This document shows, piece by piece, positions 7,933-14,750 of a stretch of DNA of 20,920 nt (within the stretch, counting starts at the first letter, position 1; the number at the start of each line of letters is the position of its first letter). Origin of the DNA: an uncultured Catenibacterium sp. (GTDB lineage Bacteria > Bacillota_I > Bacilli_A > Erysipelotrichales > Coprobacillaceae); contig UQGS01000039.1 of the NCBI GenBank assembly GCA_900540685.1, forward strand, positions 1-20,920. Direction: 5' to 3'. The notes under the pieces were generated by a model. The model was not told where the DNA came from. It saw only the letters and a list, made by a program, of their open reading frames with translations, and ran no database searches. The position numbers and the translations under genes are program-made.

Positions 7933-8118
7933 TTACCAGCTTGCCTTCTTAACACCAGGAATTTCACCTTTGTAAGCTAATTCTCTGAAGCAAATACGGC
8001 ATAACTTGAATTTTCTAATTACTGAATGTGGGCGTCCACAACGTTCGCATCTAGTATATTCACGAACTTTGTATTTCTGAGGACGTTGCTGTTTAACTTT
8101 CATTGATGTTTTTGCCAT
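7933..8118 (-). CDS. rpsN: 30S ribosomal protein S14, zinc (type Z) form
   Basis: S14 is a head protein of the small subunit. At 61 residues this is the short zinc-binding form (RpsN type Z), with Cys24, Cys27, Cys40 and Cys43 forming a CxxC...CxxC site (RCERCGRP and LCRICFRELA) and the usual ending GVKKASW. Zinc-independent paralogs, when present in Firmicutes, are longer and lie elsewhere. It sits between rplE (16 nt) and rpsH (33 nt) with an AGGAGG ribosome binding site. Confidence 0.97.
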   Translation of the reverse strand: MAKTSMKVKQQRPQKYKVREYTRCERCGRPHSVIRKFKLCRICFRELAYKGEIPGVKKASW

Positions 8119-8134
8119 AATTCTGTCCTCCTAA

Positions 8135-8674
8135 TTATTTAGCAAAAGGCATGCCAAGTTCTGTTAATAAAGCGCGACCTTCTTCGTCAGTCTTTGCAGT
8201 AGTAACAAATACGATATCCATACCTCTTAACTTTGCAACCTTATCGAAATCAATTTCAGGGAAGATTAACTGTTCTTTAACACCTAAAGTGTAGTTACCT
8301 CTTCCATCAAATGAATTCTTAGGTACTCCTCTGAAGTCTCTTACACGAGGAAGTGAAATACTTACTAACTTATCTAAGAATTCATACATTCTTTCACCAC
8401 GTAAAGTGACTTTACATCCGATAGCCTGACCTTCACGTACCTTGAAACCAGCGATTGATTTCTTAGCAGTAGTAACGATTGGCTTCTGACCTGAGATTAA
8501 TGTCAATTCTTCTACAGCTTCTTCTAAGAATTTAGAATTGTTGACTGCATCACCAACACCGATATTAATAACGATCTTTTCCATTTTAGGAATCTGCATT
8601 ACAGATTCATAACCGAACTTCTTCATTAAGTTCTTTGTGATTTCGTTTGTATAACGTTCCTGTAAACGGTTCAT
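8135..8674 (-). CDS. rplE: 50S ribosomal protein L5
   Basis: L5 binds 5S rRNA and forms part of the central protuberance, touching the P-site tRNA and S13. The 179-residue protein shows the family segments MNRLQERYTNEITKNLMKKF, KIVINIGVGDAVNN, the GQKPIVTTAKKSIAGFKVRE stretch, and RDFRGVPKNSFDGRGNYTLG. Length is exactly typical. AAGGAGG precedes the ATG, and the gene follows rplX by 18 nt. Confidence 0.98.
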   Translation of the reverse strand: MNRLQERYTNEITKNLMKKFGYESVMQIPKMEKIVINIGVGDAVNNSKFLEEAVEELTLISGQKPIVTTAKKSIAGFKVREGQAIGCKVTLRGERMYEFLDKLVSISLPRVRDFRGVPKNSFDGRGNYTLGVKEQLIFPEIDFDKVAKLRGMDIVFVTTAKTDEEGRALLTELGMPFAK

Positions 8675-8692
8675 GTATTATCCTCCTTCCCC

Positions 8693-9007
8693 TTATTTCT
8701 TCTTATTTTCGATTACAGCACCTGTTTTCTTATTAACACGTACTTTTTTACCATCTTCAATTTTATAGCCAAGTTTAACGATTTCCTTAGCTTTTGTATC
8801 ATAGTAAGCAACATTAGAAGCATCGATTGGAGCTTCTACAGTAATGATTCCGCCTTCAGGATCTGCCTGAGAAGGTTTAACATGCTTTGTTACCTTCTTA
8901 ACACCTTCAACGACAACTCTATTACCTTTAATTGCAAGAATTTCGCCAGTCTTGCCTTTTTCGCTGCCTGCAATGACCTGTACTGTATCACCTACACGTA
9001 ATTTCAT
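8693..9007 (-). CDS. rplX: 50S ribosomal protein L24
   Basis: L24 is an early assembly protein that binds domain I of 23S rRNA near the tunnel exit. The 104 residues contain the KOW motif at the start (VGDTVQVIAGSEKGKTGEIL) and the conserved GVKKVTKHVKPSQADPEGGI segment, and end in a Lys-rich tail. AGGAGG lies upstream of the ATG. It follows rplN by 14 nt, the standard order. Confidence 0.97.
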   Translation of the reverse strand: MKLRVGDTVQVIAGSEKGKTGEILAIKGNRVVVEGVKKVTKHVKPSQADPEGGIITVEAPIDASNVAYYDTKAKEIVKLGYKIEDGKKVRVNKKTGAVIENKKK

Positions 9008-9021
9008 ATCTTTCGTTCCTC

Positions 9022-9390
9022 CTATAATACTTCAGGAGCTAATGATACGATTTTCATGAAATCAGCATCTCTTAACTCTCTAGCGACTGGGCCAAAGATA
9101 CGTGTACCCTTAGGTGTATTGTCATCTTTAATGATTACGCATGCGTTATCATCGAAACGGATTACTGAACCGTTTTCACGCTGAACACCGTATCTTGTTC
9201 TAACGATAACAGCTTTAACGACTTCACCCTTCTTTACAGTTCCGCCTGGAGCCGCTTGCTTTACAGTAGCAACAACGATATCACCGATGCTACTTGTCTT
9301 TCTATTTGAACCACCAAGGTTTCTGATAACTAAAACTTCTTTAGCGCCTGTATTGTCAGCAACTTTTAATCTACTTTCGTTCTGGATCAT
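9022..9390 (-). CDS. rplN: 50S ribosomal protein L14
   Basis: L14 is a highly conserved large-subunit protein at the intersubunit face, forming bridges with 16S rRNA and near the GTPase-factor site. All 122 residues align by eye with the family: MIQNESRLKVADNTGAKEVL, the GDIVVATVKQAAPGGTVKKG stretch, and the end REL-RDADFMKIVSLAPEVL. Length is exactly typical. AAGGAGG precedes the ATG. It is the first gene of the classical spc segment, separated from rpsQ by only 25 nt, with no promoter evident there, so spc and S10 genes are probably cotranscribed. Confidence 0.98.
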   Translation of the reverse strand: MIQNESRLKVADNTGAKEVLVIRNLGGSNRKTSSIGDIVVATVKQAAPGGTVKKGEVVKAVIVRTRYGVQRENGSVIRFDDNACVIIKDDNTPKGTRIFGPVARELRDADFMKIVSLAPEVL

Positions 9391-9415
9391 AGTAGTGACC
9401 TCCTTTCAGACTGTA

Positions 9416-9676
9416 TTAGATAATTTCTGCTTTCTTTACGATTTCTACTAAACGGAAACGCTTTGTTGCAGATAATGGTCTTGTTGCCATAATCTTTACT
9501 GTATCTCCAACACGTGCTTCATTGTTTTCATCATGAGCATGGAATTTCTTAGATGAATTCATACGTTTTCCGTATAATTTATGCTTTACATGTGTTTCAA
9601 CAAGTACAGTTATAGTTTTGTCCATCTTAGTAGAGATGACTGTGCCAGTATAGACTTTTCTGTTATTTCTTTCCAT
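9416..9676 (-). CDS. rpsQ: 30S ribosomal protein S17
   Basis: S17 is a primary 16S rRNA-binding protein of OB fold, located in the body of the small subunit. The 86-residue product is MERNNRKVYTGTVISTKMDK onward, with the conserved TITVLVETHVKHKLYGKRM and ATRPLSATKRFRLVEIV segments. The frame remains open to a TTG at 9697, but the ATG at 9676 is preferred: TAGGAGAGAG lies just upstream, and the resulting length fits the family, whereas the TTG lies inside rpmC. The gap to rpmC is then 10 nt. Confidence 0.96.
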   Translation of the reverse strand: MERNNRKVYTGTVISTKMDKTITVLVETHVKHKLYGKRMNSSKKFHAHDENNEARVGDTVKIMATRPLSATKRFRLVEIVKKAEII

Positions 9677-9686
9677 AATCTCTCTC

Positions 9687-9881
9687 CTACTTTTCAAGTT
9701 CTCTTTCTCTAATAACTGTTTTGATCTTTGCGATTGATTTTCTTACTTCTTTGATACGAGCAGTATTTTCAAGCTGACCAGTTGCCTGCTGAAATCTTAA
9801 ACTAAATAACTCTTTTTTGAATTCTTCTACTTTTACAAGTAGATCTTTTGTTTCAATACTTCTAATATCTTGTACTTTCAT
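9687..9881 (-). CDS. rpmC: 50S ribosomal protein L29
   Basis: L29 is a small two-helix protein next to the exit tunnel, where with L23 it contributes to docking of trigger factor and the signal recognition particle. The 64 residues show MKVQDIRSIETKDLLVKVEE and the signature KEELFSLRFQQATGQLENTA-type stretch, read here as KKELFSLRFQQATGQLENTA. It starts three nucleotides after the rplP stop; GAGGTGA, serving as ribosome binding site, spans the rplP end, suggesting coupled translation. Confidence 0.97.
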   Translation of the reverse strand: MKVQDIRSIETKDLLVKVEEFKKELFSLRFQQATGQLENTARIKEVRKSIAKIKTVIRERELEK

Positions 9882-9884
9882 GAG

Positions 9885-10295
9885 TTACTCACCTCTTCCA
9901 ATAATCTTGCATCTGACAGGTAACTTATGAGAAGCAAGTCTTAATGCTTCACGAGCAGTTGCTTCATCAATCTGACCAACTTCGAACATTACGCGGCCTT
10001 TCTTAACTACAGCTACCCACTGTTCTGGAGCACCTTTACCTGAACCCATACGTACTTCCAAAGGCTTCTTAGTCTTTGCTAAGTGTGGGAAGATTCTAAT
10101 CCAAACCTTACCACCACGGTTCATATGACGGTTGATTGCGATACGGGCTGCTTCAATCTGTCTTGAAGTGATCCAAGCACCATCAAGAGCTACTAAACCG
10201 AAGTCACCGAAAGCAACTGTCTTACCGCCCTTAGCCTTACCTTCATATTTAACTCTATGAGGTCTTCTATATTTTGTTCTCTTAGGCATCAACAT
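9885..10295 (-). CDS. rplP: 50S ribosomal protein L16
   Basis: L16 helps shape the A site of the peptidyl transferase region and is a late assembly protein. The 136 residues begin MLMPKRTKYRRPHRVKYEGK and include the conserved GLVALDGAWITSRQIEAAR and GSGKGAPEQWVAVVKKGR segments. The ATG at 10295 is chosen over the ATG two codons later because other L16 proteins also start Met-Leu-x-Pro-Lys-Arg and because AAAGGGG sits 10 nt upstream. It is a little shorter at the C-terminus than the 144-residue Bacillus form. The gene begins two nucleotides after rpsC. Confidence 0.97.
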   Translation of the reverse strand: MLMPKRTKYRRPHRVKYEGKAKGGKTVAFGDFGLVALDGAWITSRQIEAARIAINRHMNRGGKVWIRIFPHLAKTKKPLEVRMGSGKGAPEQWVAVVKKGRVMFEVGQIDEATAREALRLASHKLPVRCKIIGRGE

Positions 10296-10297
10296 GA

Positions 10298-10951
10298 TTA
10301 TTTATCCCCTTTCTTCTTTGCAGGAAGAATTTCTCCCTTACAAATCCAGACTTTAACTCCTAGCTTACCATAAGTAGTAGCAGCTTCTGCAGTGGCATAA
10401 TCAATGTCAGCTCTGATTGTATGTAGTGGAACTACACCTTCAGAATATCCTTCGCTTCTAGCGATATCAGCACCGCCTAAACGACCTGAAACTGAAGTCT
10501 TAATACCTTTAGCACCGTTTCTCATTGCATTCTGAATAGCTCTCTTCTGAACTGTTCTGAATGAAGCACGGTTTTCAAGCTGTTCTGCGATTCTATCAGC
10601 TACTAACTGAGCGTTAGTATCAGCATTCTTAATTTCTACTACGTTGATAAATACTTTCTTATCACTGATAAGACCCATTAATTCTTTTCTTAAAGCATCA
10701 ATGGCTTCTCCGTCTTTACCAATCACTACACCAGGTCTTGATGTGTGAACAAAGATATTGACGCGTTTCTTTGATCTTTCAATATCGATCTTTGCTACGT
10801 ATGCTTTCTTTAACTTAGCCATTAAGAATTCACGAATCTTAACGTCTTCTAATAAGTAATTAGCAAAGTCTTTCTTATCAGCATACCATCTTGAACTCCA
10901 ATCACGGTTAACACCTACACGGAATCCAACTGGACTTACTTTCTGACCCAT
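10298..10951 (-). CDS. rpsC: 30S ribosomal protein S3
   Basis: S3 lies at the mRNA entry of the small subunit and with S4 and S5 helps unwind mRNA. The 217-residue protein starts MGQKVSPVGFRVGVNRDWSS, has a type 2 KH domain with GKDG at 78 to 81 (SRPGVVIGKDGEAIDALRKE), and a C-terminal domain ending GVKVWICKGEILPAKKKGDK. Length equals the Bacillus class without a long tail. It follows rplV by 11 nt with an AGGAGG ribosome binding site. Confidence 0.98.
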   Translation of the reverse strand: MGQKVSPVGFRVGVNRDWSSRWYADKKDFANYLLEDVKIREFLMAKLKKAYVAKIDIERSKKRVNIFVHTSRPGVVIGKDGEAIDALRKELMGLISDKKVFINVVEIKNADTNAQLVADRIAEQLENRASFRTVQKRAIQNAMRNGAKGIKTSVSGRLGGADIARSEGYSEGVVPLHTIRADIDYATAEAATTYGKLGVKVWICKGEILPAKKKGDK

Positions 10952-10962
10952 TGTTCGTCCTC

Positions 10963-11295
10963 CTATCTTTCTTCAACCACACAAGTGATGTGGCATGTTC
11001 TCTTTAAAATCTGAGTTCCAGAACCTTTAGCTCTTGCGCGGAATCTCTTTAATGTTGGACCTTCGTCAACACAAATCTTCTTAATATATAACTTATCTTC
11101 GTCTGCACCTTCATTATTAACAGCGTTAGCCTTAGCAGAGTTAACTACCTTGATAATAGCAGGAGTAGCACTCTTGTTTGTGAATTCAAGAATTCCGAGT
11201 GCTTCCTTAACTGACTTACCACGGACTAAGTCAACGACTAATCTAGCTTTCTGAGGTGATACACGAATAGTTTTTGCTGTTGCTCTTGCTTCCAT
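10963..11295 (-). CDS. rplV: 50S ribosomal protein L22
   Basis: L22 lines the nascent-peptide tunnel with an extended beta hairpin and is a macrolide-relevant protein. The 110 residues show the family core RVSPQKARLVVDLVRGKSVK, the hairpin region ending RARAKGSGTQILKRTCHITC, and VVEER. The ATG at 11295 is preferred to the TTG two codons upstream (11301): AGGAGG is 8 nt from the ATG but only 2 nt from the TTG. The gap to rpsS is 19 nt. Confidence 0.96.
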   Translation of the reverse strand: MEARATAKTIRVSPQKARLVVDLVRGKSVKEALGILEFTNKSATPAIIKVVNSAKANAVNNEGADEDKLYIKKICVDEGPTLKRFRARAKGSGTQILKRTCHITCVVEER

Positions 11296-11314
11296 GTTCA
11301 AATCCTCCTATTTA

Positions 11315-11587
11315 TTAAGCAGCCTTATCATTGGCTGTGTGGCCTTTGAATGTTCTAGTTGGAGCAAATTCTCCTAACTTATGACCAACCATATCTTCTG
11401 TTACATAAACTGGAATATGTTCTTTACCATTGTATACTGCGAAAGTATGCTCAATAAACTGAGGGAAAATAGTAGAACGTCTTGACCAAGTTTTGATAAC
11501 TTCTTTTTTACCAGCAGCATTTAATGCTTCAACCTTTTTCATCAAATGTTCATCGACGAAAGGTCCCTTTTTTAAACTTCTTGCCAT
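11315..11587 (-). CDS. rpsS: 30S ribosomal protein S19
   Basis: S19 is a head protein that forms a complex with S13 and contributes to subunit bridges. The 90-residue product begins MARSLKKGPFVDEHLMKKVE and contains the strongly conserved TWSRRSTIFPQFIEHTFAVY and GHKLGEFAPTRTFKGH stretches. Length is normal. It lies 18 nt after rplB and has an AAGGAGGATAA ribosome binding site. No irregularity is seen. Confidence 0.98.
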   Translation of the reverse strand: MARSLKKGPFVDEHLMKKVEALNAAGKKEVIKTWSRRSTIFPQFIEHTFAVYNGKEHIPVYVTEDMVGHKLGEFAPTRTFKGHTANDKAA

Positions 11588-11605
11588 GATTACTTATCCT
11601 CCTTC

Positions 11606-12439
11606 TTATTTAGCATTACGACGACGTACGATCAATCTGTTAGAATGTTTCTTGCTGTTTCTAGTCTTAACACCAAGAGCTTTCTTACCCCAAGGAGTAA
11701 GTGGAGCTTTACGACCGATTGAAGTTTTACCTTCACCACCACCATGTGGATGGTCATTAGGGTTCATAACAGAACCACGAACAGTAGGTCTAACACCTTT
11801 CCATCTCATACGTCCAGCTTTACCGTAATTAACAAGACCATGGTCTTCGTTACCTACAGCACCAACTGTAGCACGGCACTTCTTTAAGAATTTTCTTACT
11901 TCACCAGACTGAAGTCTAACAATTACATATTTTTCTTCAGAACCAAGGATCTGAGCTGAAACACCAGCAGAACGAGCTAACTGTCCGCCCTTACCAGGAT
12001 GCATTTCAATATTGTGGATAGTAGTACCTTCAGGCATGTTACCCATTTCCATACAGTTACCAACTTTAACGTCAGTAGTTTCACCAGAAACAATTGTAGT
12101 TCCTACTTCTAGTCCCTTAGGAGCTAGGATGTATCTCTTTTCACCATCAGCGTAATTGATTAAAGCGATGTTTGCAGATCTGTTTGGATCGTATTCGATA
12201 GTAGCAACCTTACCAGGTACTCCATCCTTGTTACGCTTGAAATCAATAACTCTGTATTTTCTCTTATGTCCACCACCATGATGTCTAGTAGTGATCTGAC
12301 CCATGTTGTTACGGCCACCTTTTTTCTTATAAGGAGCAAGTAATGACTTCTCTGGAGTAGAAGTAGTGATTTCTTCTTTAGTCAAAGCAGTCATGTTTCT
12401 ACGACCGTTACTTGTAGGCTTATATGCTTTAATTGGCAT
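11606..12439 (-). CDS. rplB: 50S ribosomal protein L2
   Basis: L2 is one of the most conserved large-subunit proteins, needed for subunit association and for a functional peptidyl transferase centre. The 277 residues match the typical bacterial length. The N-terminal OB-like domain and SH3-like domain are followed by the C-terminal loop MNPNDHPHGGGEGKTSIGRK, with His230 as the counterpart of the conserved histidine near the catalytic centre. The basic tail ends RLIVRRRNAK. AGGAGG precedes the ATG. The 62-nt spacer to rplW upstream is the widest in the operon and contains a hairpin. Confidence 0.98.
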   Translation of the reverse strand: MPIKAYKPTSNGRRNMTALTKEEITTSTPEKSLLAPYKKKGGRNNMGQITTRHHGGGHKRKYRVIDFKRNKDGVPGKVATIEYDPNRSANIALINYADGEKRYILAPKGLEVGTTIVSGETTDVKVGNCMEMGNMPEGTTIHNIEMHPGKGGQLARSAGVSAQILGSEEKYVIVRLQSGEVRKFLKKCRATVGAVGNEDHGLVNYGKAGRMRWKGVRPTVRGSVMNPNDHPHGGGEGKTSIGRKAPLTPWGKKALGVKTRNSKKHSNRLIVRRRNAK

Positions 12440-12463
12440 GTTTAATCCTCCTATTTAAATATC

Positions 12464-12482
12464 TGAAATGGAGTGCATTTCA
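12464..12482 (-). promoter_or_regulatory. Hairpin in the rplW-rplB spacer
   Basis: A perfect 7-bp inverted repeat (TGAAATG, loop of 5, CATTTCA) lies in the widest gap of the operon, about 25 nt before the rplB start. No T-run follows on the minus strand, so it is not a standard terminator. It could mark an RNA processing or stability site or be incidental; no function can be read from sequence alone. Confidence 0.35.
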
Positions 12483-12501
12483 ATAGTTTATAATTCGTTA
12501 A

Positions 12502-12795
12502 TTATTCTTCTTCACCAAATAAATTGATGCTGTTGCCTTCTGCTAAAGTTACGATTGCTTTCTTTCTTCTAGCAGTCTTACCAACATAACGACCAACTCT
12601 CTTAGTCTTAGCTCTAACGTTGATTGTGTTAACGCTAGTAACCTTAACATTGAACATAGCTTCTACAGCCTGTTTGATTTCAGTCTTGTTTGATGATAAA
12701 GCAACATCGAAAGTATATTTGTTTTCTTCCTGCATTAACTTCATAGTCTTTTCAGTTAAAACAGGTTTTCTTAGTACGTCAGTAATGTGAGCCAT
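12502..12795 (-). CDS. rplW: 50S ribosomal protein L23
   Basis: L23 surrounds the tunnel exit and is the docking site for trigger factor and the signal recognition particle. The 97-residue protein begins with MAHITDVLRKPVLTEKTMKL, then the family stretch NKYTFDVALSSNKTEIKQAV, EAMFNVKVTSVNTINV and a basic RVGRYVGKTARRKKA loop. Its ATG overlaps the rplD stop by one base (TAATG), with a GGAGG inside rplD, so translation is probably coupled to L4 synthesis. Confidence 0.98.
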   Translation of the reverse strand: MAHITDVLRKPVLTEKTMKLMQEENKYTFDVALSSNKTEIKQAVEAMFNVKVTSVNTINVRAKTKRVGRYVGKTARRKKAIVTLAEGNSINLFGEEE

Positions 12796-13418
12796 TATTT
12801 TAGTACCTCCTCAACTGCCTTGATAGCTTTTTCAGTCATCATTAACTTTGTGCAATCCATAACGTCATAAACGTTTACGTTGCTAGCTTCGATAACTTTA
12901 ACACCAGGAATATTTCTAGCAGATAATACTAAGTTTTCTTCTAAAGTATCAACAACAATTAATGTCTTTCTTGGGTTTTCGAAGTTACCTAAGAAATTAA
13001 CAACATTCTTAGTCTTGATAGTATCAAAAGCGATATTATCTAAAGCAACTAATTCCTGATCGATTACCTTCTGTGATAATACAGATCTTAATGCAAGATT
13101 CTTAACTTTCTTGTTAATCTTGAAGTTATAGCTTCTTGGAGTAGGACCAAAGACAACTCCTCCACCGCGCCACTGTGGTGCACGGATAGAACCCTGTCTA
13201 GCACGTCCTGTACCCTTCTGTCTCCAAGGTTTCTTTCCACCGCCTGAAACTTCGTGACGATTCTTCACCTTGTGAGTACCCTGTCTTAATGAAGCTCTCT
13301 GTAGTAAGACTACATCAAAGATTGCCTGGTTATTTGGTTCGATTCCGAATACGTTTTCGTTAAGTTCTAAATCGTTTAATTTTTCACCATTCTGATTAAA
13401 TAATGCAATATTCAACAT
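12795..13418 (-). CDS. rplD: 50S ribosomal protein L4
   Basis: L4 has a globular domain on the ribosome surface and a long loop reaching into the exit tunnel. In E. coli it is also the autogenous regulator of the S10 operon. The product is 207 residues, MLNIALFNQNGEKLNDLELN onward, with the conserved loop RHEVSGGGKKPWRQKGTGRA, RQGSIRAPQWRGGGVVFGP at about 60 to 100. The frame is open to an ATG at 13442, but AAGGAGG lies 8 nt before the ATG at 13418, and that start gives the length of the Bacillus protein. Confidence 0.97.
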   Translation of the reverse strand: MLNIALFNQNGEKLNDLELNENVFGIEPNNQAIFDVVLLQRASLRQGTHKVKNRHEVSGGGKKPWRQKGTGRARQGSIRAPQWRGGGVVFGPTPRSYNFKINKKVKNLALRSVLSQKVIDQELVALDNIAFDTIKTKNVVNFLGNFENPRKTLIVVDTLEENLVLSARNIPGVKVIEASNVNVYDVMDCTKLMMTEKAIKAVEEVLK

Positions 13419-13441
13419 TAGTTTTTCCTCCTTCCACTTCA

Positions 13442-14125
13442 TTATTCTGCAACTGCTTCAGTAGCATAATTTACTAATTCAGCAGCTTCGTTTGTTTTTC
13501 CGTTTGCCTTGATACCAGACTTAACAACTACTAAGCCTTTCTTAGGACCAGGTACTGATCCGCTAACTAGTAATACGTTCTTTTCTGCATCAACTGCAAC
13601 AATTTCAAGATTCTGAACTGTTCTTGTGTTTCCACCCATCTGACCTGGAAGTTTCTTACCAGGAGCAATTCTGTTTGGAGCGATTGGACCCATAGAACCT
13701 ACGATTCTGTGAGCTCCAGAACCATGTCCCTTTGGACCGATGTGCTGTCCGTGTCTCTTGATAACACCCTGATAGCCTTTACCTTTACTTGTACCTGTTA
13801 CGTCAACTACTTCACCAGCTACAAAGCTATCAACAGAAACTGTCTGTCCAACTTCATAACTCATCATTTCGTCATAACGAAATTCCTTAATGAAGCGCTT
13901 AGGAGCTGTGTTTGCTTTAGCAACCACACCTTTTTCTGGCTTGTTTGCAAGCTTTTCTCTCTTGTCTTCGAAACCAACCTGGATTGCGTTGTATCCATCA
14001 GTTTCAACAGTCTTCTTCTGAAGAACTACGTTTGGAGTTGCTTCGATAACTGTAACTGGGATTAACTTACCATCAGTTGTGAAAACTTGAGTCATTCCGA
14101 TCTTACGACCTAAGATTCCTTTCAT
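13442..14125 (-). CDS. rplC: 50S ribosomal protein L3
   Basis: L3 is an early assembly protein whose central loop approaches the peptidyl transferase centre. The 227-residue product starts MKGILGRKIGMTQVFTTDGK; the loop around residues 120 to 165 (QGVIKRHGQHIGPKGHGSGA, then the GQMGGNTRTVQNLEIV region) is typical. The protein is longer than the roughly 209-residue Bacillus form, the extra residues being an uncharged-to-acidic C-terminal tail (KTNEAAELVNYATEAVAE). AAAGGTG serves as a weaker ribosome binding site. It lies 21 nt after rpsJ. Confidence 0.97.
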   Translation of the reverse strand: MKGILGRKIGMTQVFTTDGKLIPVTVIEATPNVVLQKKTVETDGYNAIQVGFEDKREKLANKPEKGVVAKANTAPKRFIKEFRYDEMMSYEVGQTVSVDSFVAGEVVDVTGTSKGKGYQGVIKRHGQHIGPKGHGSGAHRIVGSMGPIAPNRIAPGKKLPGQMGGNTRTVQNLEIVAVDAEKNVLLVSGSVPGPKKGLVVVKSGIKANGKTNEAAELVNYATEAVAE

Positions 14126-14146
14126 GAGTTACACCTTTTACCTTTC

Positions 14147-14455
14147 TTATAACTTAATTTCAATATCTACACCGCTAGGTACTTCTAATCTAGTTAAAAC
14201 ATCAACTGTTTCTGGTGTAGGGTTCACTACGTCGATTAAACGTTTGTGAGTTCTGATTTCGAACTGTTCACGAGAATCCTTATATTTGTGAACTGCTCTT
14301 AAGATCGTATAAATTTCCTTTTCTGTAGGTAATGGTACAGGACCAACTACCTGAGCACCAGACTTCTTAGCTGCAGCTACGATCTTTTCTGCAGATGCGT
14401 CTAGGATCTTGTGATCAAAAGACTTAAGTCTGATTCTGATTTTGTTGTTTGCCAT
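14147..14455 (-). CDS. rpsJ: 30S ribosomal protein S10
   Basis: S10 is a head protein of the small subunit that also acts as NusE in transcription antitermination and transcription-translation coupling. The 102 residues are of standard length: MANNKIRIRLKSFDHKILDA, then VGPVPLPTEKEIYTILRA, and the KDSREQFEIRTHKRLIDVVN segment. It is the first gene of the operon, preceded by AAGGAGG and by a leader with its own promoter. The tuf gene that precedes rpsJ in many Firmicutes is not here. Confidence 0.98.
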   Translation of the reverse strand: MANNKIRIRLKSFDHKILDASAEKIVAAAKKSGAQVVGPVPLPTEKEIYTILRAVHKYKDSREQFEIRTHKRLIDVVNPTPETVDVLTRLEVPSGVDIEIKL

Positions 14456-14575
14456 GATTATTCCTCCTTGTCTATTCGTTAGACAACGCTCAATGCGAAT
14501 TCCCTGAGCACTCTTCCGTTCATGACAACGGCTGTCAGCGTTTCAGCAACCTCGCACATCTTCGCGTTTCACAAC
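14456..14575 (-). promoter_or_regulatory. Structured 5' leader of the S10 operon
   Basis: About 120 nt lie between the inferred transcription start and the rpsJ ATG. The region is more GC-rich than its surroundings and holds several perfect stems: CCGTT/AACGG (14516-14531), GCTCA/TGAGC (14488-14509) and, directly against the Shine-Dalgarno, TTGTCTA/TAGACAA with a 5-nt loop (14468-14486). A long-range AACGCT/AGCGTT pairing would compete with the last two stems. S10-operon leaders in other bacteria are regulated by L4, so an L4-responsive leader is a reasonable inference; the binding protein cannot be read here. Confidence 0.6.
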
Positions 14576-14581
14576 GGTCAT

Positions 14582-14610
14582 ATAATACCGTAATAAAACA
14601 GAGAAATCAA
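14582..14610 (-). promoter_or_regulatory. Sigma-A promoter of the S10 operon
   Basis: On the minus strand TTGATT (14605-14610) and TATTAT (14582-14587) are separated by exactly 17 bp. They match the sigma-A consensus in 4 of 6 and 5 of 6 positions. Transcription would begin near 14575, about 120 nt before rpsJ. This is the best promoter in the window and lies downstream of the terminator of the pilus genes, so the S10 operon appears to be transcribed independently. Confidence 0.8.
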
Positions 14611-14614
14611 CCCC

Positions 14615-14651
14615 TTTTTACACTTTTTTTAGGTTTTTTTAATAAATTTTT
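14615..14651 (-). promoter_or_regulatory. Phased A-tracts, probable UP element
   Basis: Immediately upstream of the -35 box the minus strand carries A-runs of 5, 7, 7 and 5 bases at 14615-14619, 14624-14630, 14634-14640 and 14647-14651, with centres 10, 10 and 12 bp apart. Such helical phasing gives intrinsic bending and fits an UP element bound by the alpha C-terminal domain. This would suit a strongly expressed ribosomal protein operon. Confidence 0.6.
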
Positions 14652-14683
14652 CATTGAATAATTCAATACTTTTTGAATAACAA

Positions 14684-14698
14684 ATGTAAGCGCAAACA
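14684..14698. promoter_or_regulatory. cre-like site (CcpA operator candidate)
   Basis: The 15-mer ATGTAAGCGCAAACA fits the catabolite-responsive element consensus WTGNAANCGNWNNCW at every constrained position and lies in a wider imperfect palindrome (AATGT ... ACATT around GCGC). It is 74 bp upstream of the -35 box of the S10 promoter and about 50 bp before the start of the plus-strand decayed frame. CcpA itself is not in the window, so binding and the target gene are inferred. Confidence 0.45.
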
Positions 14699-14750
14699 TT
14701 CTATAAATAATATAAAATAACGCTAAGTTTAAGAAAAATGTTGCTACTAG

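Noticed and set aside
9677..9697. TTG start extending S17 by seven residues
   Set aside because: It overlaps rpmC; the ATG at 9676 has a good ribosome binding site and gives the normal length.
13419..13442. Upstream ATG that would lengthen L4 by eight residues
   Set aside because: The AAGGAGG of rplD lies within that extension, and the downstream ATG gives the family length.
14653..14667. Inverted repeat ATTGAATAATTCAAT upstream of the S10 A-tracts
   Set aside because: It is low-complexity AT sequence with no recognised operator pattern.
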